Of a stretch of DNA of 63,405 nt, positions 57,270 through 63,405 are shown one piece after another (position 1 is the first letter of the stretch; each line of letters starts with the position of its first letter). A program made the position numbers and the translations under genes. The notes under the pieces are model-generated. The model was not told where the DNA came from. It was given only the letters and a program-made list of their open reading frames with translations, and searched no databases. Origin of the DNA: Pseudoneurospora amorphoporcata (taxonomy: Eukaryota > Ascomycota > Sordariomycetes > Sordariales > Sordariaceae); NCBI GenBank assembly GCA_033297205.1, contig MU859262.1, forward strand, positions 1-63,405, given 5' to 3'.

Positions 57270-58073
57270 TCTGCAGTGTTTCTGTGTCTCTTCAGCGTCG
57301 TTGAAGTCGTGTTGGCGAAAAGAGGAATCAGTTGCGAACCAAGAGGACAAGCTGGATTTATCAACATCCATCCTCCTTCAGCTAGCCGGCTTCCGCTGCT
57401 TATGTGGCATCTCTGGCGACACCGGTCCTCGATCTGCCTGATATCTTGCATGTTACCGAGTTCGACATTCTGACATGCCGGCGAGCCGCTTTCCCCTCTG
57501 ATGCACGGGTCTAGTTACTGCACGGAATTCGACAATAGCCGGCTGGGTTTTATAGTATCCGGACGGTATGCTCAAAGTGCACTTTCGGTTTGCAGCCAAC
57601 GAGCCGTTGCAGCTTTAAAGTTTCTGGGACATGTGTAACCGATATATCGCTGCATGATAACAACGCGCGTCAAGCAGGAGAGGGCTTTGGCCGTGAGGCA
57701 TGTTGACTGCATCCACGCAAGCGAGGCAATAAACCCGATGGATGATTCGGAATTTTGATATGTTATGATTCATGTCCTGACCTCGTGGCGTCGTAAGAAT
57801 CGGAGAGTGTCTGGTCAGGCCGCGGTAGTGCCACGGCAAAGAGTTCCGTGTCGTTGCTATGACGACGAACTGAGGCCCACAACAGGTTTTTCTTCTGCAT
57901 ATTCGAAACACTGCTGAATGAGCGCCGTGTTATAAACCGACAGACTAATGATCACAAAATTCGGCTCCAGTACTAATTAAAGATAAAAATGATGGGAGGG
58001 AAAAGAATAGGATGGGACAGATCCCGCAATCACGACGGGTGGAAAATGAACTAAAAAAATTGACAAAAAGAAA
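57270..58073. other. Intergenic before AT-rich zone
   Basis: About 800 bp of balanced composition, becoming A-rich near 57960. I see no gene. Confidence 0.5.
58065..58069 (-). terminator. Pol III terminator of tRNA-Met
   Basis: T5 run on the minus strand five bases past the tRNA-Met 3' end. A longer A7/T7 lies at 58053-58059 as a backup. Confidence 0.65.
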
Positions 58074-58179
58074 TGGGACCTGGGAGGCTCGAACTCCCGA
58101 CCTCAGGATTACTCTGATGTTTTAATCAGATCATATAGGAATATGAGACCTGCGCGCTAGCCAACTGCGCCAAGGTCCC
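58074..58179 (-). tRNA. tRNA-Met elongator (anticodon CAT) with 32-nt intron
   Basis: Minus-strand cloverleaf. Acceptor GGGACCT pairs with AGGTCCC. The D arm is GCGC/GCGC, the anticodon stem CAGGT/TCCTG and the T arm CGGGAG-TTCGAGC-CTCCC-like. The stem has a T-T at positions 31-39, the same mismatch found in yeast elongator tRNA-Met as I recall it. The loop C-T-CAT-A is interrupted by a 32-nt intron (58110-58141) directly after position 37. A T5 run lies downstream (58065-58069). Being intron-bearing with a standard T loop, it is the elongator rather than the initiator. It sits at the edge of the AT-rich repeat zone. Confidence 0.93.
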
Positions 58180-58584
58180 TTATTGATTGTGAGCTTGCGC
58201 TCAGATTTTGTTGTTATAAACCTAAAACACAACTTTCATCAAAAGAGAGTTTTGTTTACAGAGCAAACTTGGTTGTCCAATGTCTACAAATGAGTACATA
58301 TAGGAGAGTTGCCGACATACCGCTTTTTCTCGTTCGTAAGAGATTTACTTCTTATAATTTTTCTAAAGTCTAACCTTCTTATAGTATAGTTAGCTACCTT
58401 ATATAATCCTACTATAACCTGTATAGATACAATAAACGTAGTCAGACAAAAGATATATAGAATATATAAAGGTACCCAAATACTTAGTAAATAAGAGGGT
58501 CCTAGCAACAGCTAACTATCTCGTTCCTATTATCTTTTTTCTTTCTATTAATAATACTAGCCATAAAAACGATAATATTTTTAA

Positions 58585-59413
58585 GAGAGACTCTACTCGC
58601 ACGTTGATAAAACTCTATTCGCACGTTAAGGAAAAAGTAACGTTCAATATCTTTTTTAAGGTATTAAAAAATTGTATAAGGGGGTGAAAAGTATATGATA
58701 TTTTTTCTTATTTTTTTCTCTACACAACACCGCCTCTAAAAACACTGTATATACTTAGTAGCTCATAGAAAGTGTAAGGAAGAAAAGCTTTTCTAACTAC
58801 AAAATTAAGAAACTTAAACGTCTAAAAGTCTAAGGAAGTAGTTGCAAGAGCACAGGATGGGAAGGTCGAAGGCAAAGCTAAGATTCCATCTATGACAGAA
58901 GATTTTAGGTGAGGAGGAAAAGAGAGAGAACTAGATACATGCGGTTGAACCTAAACTTAAATACCCTAGTCACACAAGCGACCCTGGGATCCGCTTGCCA
59001 GTCACTCTCCTCCAGTCCCTTCACTCGCATCCCATTCACCTGCAGGCAAACCAAGACCTCCCTTGTACCTGCGTCCTTCCATCGTTCGCAACAACACCTT
59101 CAATTGTGCAGCGGTCTGAACTGTAAACGGTGAGGCGGTCAGGTTCGTGAACGATATCCTTTCAGAAAGGTCCGCTCCAGAAAGGCCCGCATGGCAGTAT
59201 GGTCGGACCTGTGCCTGTACCGTAACAGTAGTATTTAAGTAATGCTTAAGGTTATAGATTTAGTACATACTTCCAAAAATCTGTCAAAAATTGACAAGTA
59301 ATTTGGTACTACTTTTGGTTTTATACACTAAGGTTTGACTAAGTTATAGTTAGAAAAGTAAAAGTGGATCCACGTGCGAATAGAGTTTCATCAACGTGCG
59401 AGTAGAGTCGCTC
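58585..59413. mobile_element. Non-autonomous inverted-repeat DNA transposon (829 bp)
   Basis: The ends are inverted repeats of about 44 bp. Left begins GAGAGACTCTACTCGCAC and the complement of the right end begins GAGCGACTCTACTCGCAC. Each contains the motif CTCTA(C/T)TCGCACGTTGAT-like twice. The flanking 8-bp direct repeat ATTTTTAA (58577-58584 and 59414-59421) is the target duplication. The centre (58840-59220) is more GC-rich than the surroundings and carries no convincing protein frame. The doubled terminal motif and subterminal words (TTCCAAAAAT, TTTGACTAAGTTATA) parallel the element at 598-1010, so they appear to be one family. Confidence 0.8.
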
Positions 59414-59421
59414 ATTTTTAA

Positions 59422-60620
59422 ACCTTCTCTACGAAACTATAACTCGTATCAACCTTAGGCCTATCAATGTCGTCTATATATAAAACCCTATATAACTTAC
59501 ATTATTAACTAAATCTAATTTCGTTTTATAGACATAATAAAAAACTTCGAAGATACTAGAGTTTTTACTATAAATAACGAATATAACGTCGTTTACTATA
59601 CCCCCTGCTCTTAGAATTTTATATATATTACTAAGCTCTTCCTTAAAAAGGATAGCTAGTATTTTAGTTAGGTTAAAGAGTAGTATAGAAAGATAGTTGA
59701 GAAATATATACTAAATAATAATTATCTAATTAAATATATTATCAATTCAAGAAGGAGGCGCTAGTAGAGGGATAATAGAGAATAGTAGGAAGGCGTTATT
59801 TTTATATAGGTAAATAAATTGATTATTATTAAAGATGATAATAACGAGGCTAGGATAATAATAGTAGAGTCTAGGCTGGCGCTAGAGCTAAAGCTAAAAA
59901 GAGATATTAGGATTTTCTTATACGACGATAGTAAAAACGACGAACTTTAAAAAGGATTAATATTAATAACAATACTAAACTAACTAAAATAGCGCTATTA
60001 AACTTCCTTCTCCTTCTATCTCGACTTTAAAATTAACTTCTTTATTATTAATCCCTATATTAGCTGTAATAAAAACTTCTTCGTTAGCTGCAATAAATTT
60101 AGTAATAAATTTAAGCCTTTTTAACTTACTATACTTAAAAATCCATCGAATTTTAATAAAAGCCTTTAATTAAATTATATTATAATTAGTATAATTTATA
60201 CCTATTTAATTAACAATAGCCTCCGCTTTCAGCTCAATATAGTTATTAATAACTTCAATATTATCAAATTACTAGTAATTCGAAAAATTAATATTCCACT
60301 AATTCATACCCTTTATCTTTATTTTCTAATTTTTTAAACCGTTTAAGTATATAGAAATATTATAATTAATAAAAGATTTCGCTACCAAACTAGGGATTTT
60401 CTTTATTAAGACGATTAATAAACTGTATAATAATGTGGGTAAATATAATCCTCTTTTTACTAAGAGTCTATTTCTTAAAATCGCTGTTAATAACCACTCG
60501 TTCTTTAATATACTGATTATATTCGTCGAAGAGGTATACTTTAATAGATTTATTAATATATATATCGAGGGGTTATAATAAGAGTATAAAACTGCTAAGA
60601 ATTAATACCCTATTAATATT
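59422..60620. repeat. TA-rich, RIP-like degenerate repeat DNA
   Basis: A tract very rich in TA dinucleotides with stops in all frames and no gene. In a Sordariomycete this is the usual look of repeat DNA mutated by RIP. I cannot identify the original element. The TIR element at 60621 interrupts this tract. Confidence 0.65.
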
Positions 60621-61819
60621 GAGGAAGTCAACTCGGACCGTACCCTTCGTTAACGCACACTGTAGTCCCACCCTCCCGAACGCTTAAATGTATTCTTTCG
60701 AAAATTTTAGCTAGTTCCCGCGCTAAAACTTGGTATTACATTCTTTTGTAACTTGCTATCAAACGGAAGCGCCCGCATACAATAGCCCAAATTTATAGCG
60801 CACCTTTATAGTGTATTTATAGAGGGGTTAGTGATACGGTTGTAAATCTTTCTGTTGCGATTAATCGGTCGCACTCAATTGAATACGACTACTTGCATCG
60901 GTCGCATTCTTATATTAATCTATATATTATTTATTTATTTGATTTTTATTATAGAATCGATTGATTTGACTGCTAGTGAGAGTGTTAGAGTGCTAGTGAG
61001 GGTGCTAGAGTGCCTCCCTTTATTAGTTCTGAGTGCTAATAATACGTGCGCTGCGCCAGGTGCCTTGTGTGCTAGATGGAGTGCTCGCTGGCGTACTTCC
61101 TCTTGCTATGCCCGTAGTATTTCCTCCTCTACCCCATGTAGTGTTGCTTCTTCTCTTTCCTCTTTCTCTACTTCCTCTACCTCCCTGTATACTACTATGT
61201 GGGCAGCCTCGTCCTCTAGTTTGTGTGCTAGTTAGGCGGTCGCTATTATCCTTTGCCTCTAAGTTAACGCAAGAGTACTAGGCTTAGAGGTATCGGGTAC
61301 GAGAGGGTCAAGAAGATTAAGGTTTTTAATAAGGCTGTTAGGGATTTGGGCGCTACAGTCGTTTGCGTCCGTCGGGTCGGCCATTTGCATTACGATTAGT
61401 TGGGAAAACGTATTGAAAACTGATGCATCATTTGATACAGCTGACCAAATACGCGCGTTTTATTTACTTCATAATATAACGTGCTGGTGTTGAGGTAGAT
61501 TAATTAATAGCGATATAGTAATGCGTGCAATGGTAGTTTGGTATAGGAAGCAATGTGATGAGGCACAAGTACTAAAATCTGGATAAGTTAGACTGCCCAG
61601 ACCAAACTAGACCAGACTAGAGTGGCTAGTATAGTACGACTGTAGGAGTCTGAATGTGTAATGGGTTGAAATCTAGGTCTTAGCAGGCGCGGTACGAGCT
61701 AGACTGGCGCGGGGTTATAGAGGGATCAAGACGGGATGTTAGGGTTGGGGTTATATATAGGGAAAAAAGTGAAGCTATGGTGTGCGTTAACGAAGAGTAC
61801 GGTCCGAGTTGACCTCCTC
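60621..61819. mobile_element. Inverted-repeat DNA element, about 1.2 kb
   Basis: Left end GAGGAAGTCAACTCGGACCG and the complement of the right end GAGGAGGTCAACTCGGACCG match for about 40 bp, continuing through TTCGTTAACGCACAC with few differences. The interior (to 61750) has near-normal composition while both flanks are TA-rich, so it looks like a younger insertion into older RIP-mutated DNA. I find no clean target duplication: CTATTAAT and CTAGTTAAT near the two borders are similar but not identical. A 126-codon Ser-rich frame inside (60855-61235) is not a recognisable transposase, so it is likely non-autonomous. Confidence 0.72.
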
Positions 61820-62925
61820 TAGTTAATTGGCAATTTTGAAGACTACTATATGATACAACAAAATATAATATTATACTGCTATAGAAAATTTCTAAACTAA
61901 CTAGTTAAAAAAAGTAAATTCTGTATAAAATTAGCCAATTAATTAATGAAAGAAATATCTAAACTTTTTTCTAAGTTAACTAATACGTATTAACTCGCCT
62001 ACTTTATATTTTTTTTAATAAAGCCCTCAAATAACTACCTTTCTAACTCTCACTATTTAAATTAAAAAGGAAATTCAGTGCTGTAAATAATCTATTTTCT
62101 TTATAATTACTAACGTACTAAAGTAGAATAGAGTATACTAAAATACTCTAAGGTTTAAGAATATATTAAGTAATAGAAGCTAGTAGGTAGAATATAGTCG
62201 TAGCTATTAACTATAGGATCAATTTCAGGAGTTTCAAAAATACAACTGTAACAGTTAAAATCGTCGATAGAAATAAAATAAAAGAAAAAAAATCTAATAC
62301 TTTAATCTTAATATGACGAAAATATATACAACGAAGTTTAGTTAATTAGGTTAATAGAAAGCAAACGTATAACTTAGTTTAATATTATTCGTAAAGGGGT
62401 TTAACTCTCCTACTAGACTTATTCTACTTAATAATAGTATTATAGCAAAGGTAAGACTTAGAAATCAAGGTTATTATTATTATTATTAAAGAAAATAAAG
62501 TATTATAGAATAAATTTAGTAATATTTTATTAACGTAATAAGTCTAAGTAGATAGAAGGGTAGAGAAGGGAATTATATAGTAAGAAACTATAGTTAGAAT
62601 ATAAGTTAGTAATAGTGAGGTAGTAATAATAATATTAATAGTTTAAAATACAACTTACTTTAAATTGGTCAGGTTTTTAATATTAAACCCGCGATAGAAA
62701 TTTTAACAATCTTAATAGCAGTAAACTTAAATACGTTGCTCGATTTAATACTTGCTTCTTTAATAAAACCTTATATCGCGATCGATAGTTTAGTATTATA
62801 GTATTATTTAATTAATTCTAGTGATTGTAGCGATTTGAGGGCACGAGTTAAAATTGAGAAAGGTAGTAGTTTAATGGAGGAGAAAAGTAGGAAGGTTAGG
62901 CGAGATTCTGTAAGATTACTAGTAC
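61820..62925. repeat. TA-rich, RIP-like degenerate repeat DNA
   Basis: Same character as the tract left of 60621: TA-rich, no open frame, ATT/TAA runs such as the (TTA)n-like stretch near 62470. Probably the other half of the repeat that the 60621-61819 element entered. Confidence 0.6.
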
Positions 62926-63405
62926 GAGGCACATGGCTAGTATGGTCACCTGCAGACGGCTAGTGTGGCGGTTCTGGTTCTAGGTGTCACATGCCAGCTG
63001 TTAAGATTCTTATTGTCACATGGGTATACGTGTCACCTACGAGGGTATAAAACTCAAAACTCGTATCCTACCTTCCTATAGGGGAACTCTTCTCTCTTCA
63101 ACTTCTTGTCTTTAGTCCAAGATAATCAAGCGGTACACACTCTACCTGTTGCCCTCTGGTTACGCTGTGATAGCTAGCGGGGCTATTAAGGGTATGAAGT
63201 AGAGTAAAAGTAGGCTTGCCGGTTATCACGAGGTGAGAAGGCACCGTATAAGGTATGATGGGATATGCGTTGTTGCATAAGGAGAGGAAGGAGGAAGTGT
63301 GCGCGGAGGTCTAGTGTGACGAACGGCAGTCTGATCTGCCTAAGTGGGATAGCTGAAGGTAAAGACTATCAGTGCTGTTCGGTGAAGCCAAAAGGTTCAC
63401 AACAA
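62926..63405. other. Possible LTR-like or promoter-like fragment at window end
   Basis: Composition returns abruptly to normal. The segment has repeated GTGTCAC/TGTCACATG words, a TATA-like GGGTATAAAACTC at about 63042-63054 and a pyrimidine-rich initiator-like stretch (63085-63120). It contains no long frame. It may be the 5' end of a retrotransposon continuing beyond the window, but I cannot show paired LTRs. Confidence 0.35.

Noticed and set aside
1..63405. CRISPR arrays, bacterial operons or phage modules
   Set aside because: No regularly spaced repeats are seen, and the gene structure is clearly eukaryotic.

Overview
This window is nuclear DNA of a filamentous ascomycete, most likely Sordariomycetes and probably order Sordariales. 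The evidence is short GT-AG introns with CTAAC/CTGAC-like branch points, intron-bearing tRNA genes, housekeeping proteins closely matching Neurospora-type families (a 607-residue V-ATPase subunit A, a 1312-residue Set1, a 161-residue tropomyosin), and TA-rich, ORF-free tracts at the right end that look like RIP-mutated repeats. I ran no searches; exon models were assembled by hand from reading frame, splice consensus and phase.

Layout. 1-1.1 kb: AT-rich DNA with a 413-bp inverted-repeat element flanked by an 8-bp duplication. 1.7-23.2 kb: a dense housekeeping block with cyclophilin B (+), TRM112 (+), BIG1 (-), RRP17/Nop12-like (+), tropomyosin (-) divergent from a Cut2-like securin (+), Set1 H3K4 methyltransferase (+), V-ATPase subunit A (+) and a DUF4048-type protein (-). 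23.2-29.3 kb: mostly non-coding at ordinary base composition, with one tRNA-Ile. 29.3-34.8 kb: an AflR-type Zn2Cys6 regulator (+), tRNA-Thr and aminodeoxychorismate synthase (-). 34.8-40.3 kb: another long non-coding stretch holding a 165-bp MITE. 40.3-44.7 kb: a T5orf172/DUF1766 protein (+), a small unrecognised two-exon protein (-) and Mn superoxide dismutase (+). 46.4-57.3 kb: a more accessory set with a Ser/Thr-rich surface-type protein, a hotdog thioesterase, a cyclase-family protein, a Baeyer-Villiger-type flavin monooxygenase and a broken sugar-transporter pseudogene. 58.07-58.18 kb: an intron-containing elongator tRNA-Met on the edge of an AT-rich repeat zone that runs to the window end and holds two more inverted-repeat elements.

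Functional links are loose, as is usual for fungal chromosomes. BIG1 (V-ATPase assembly) and V-ATPase subunit A act on the same enzyme but are not adjacent. The monooxygenase and the dead transporter converge and may once have formed a small catabolic or secondary-metabolic unit. The most interesting observations are a cyclophilin B whose last intron appears to switch between a soluble ER form and a membrane-anchored form, and two related transposon-like elements near opposite ends of the window that share a doubled terminal motif and 8-bp target duplications.
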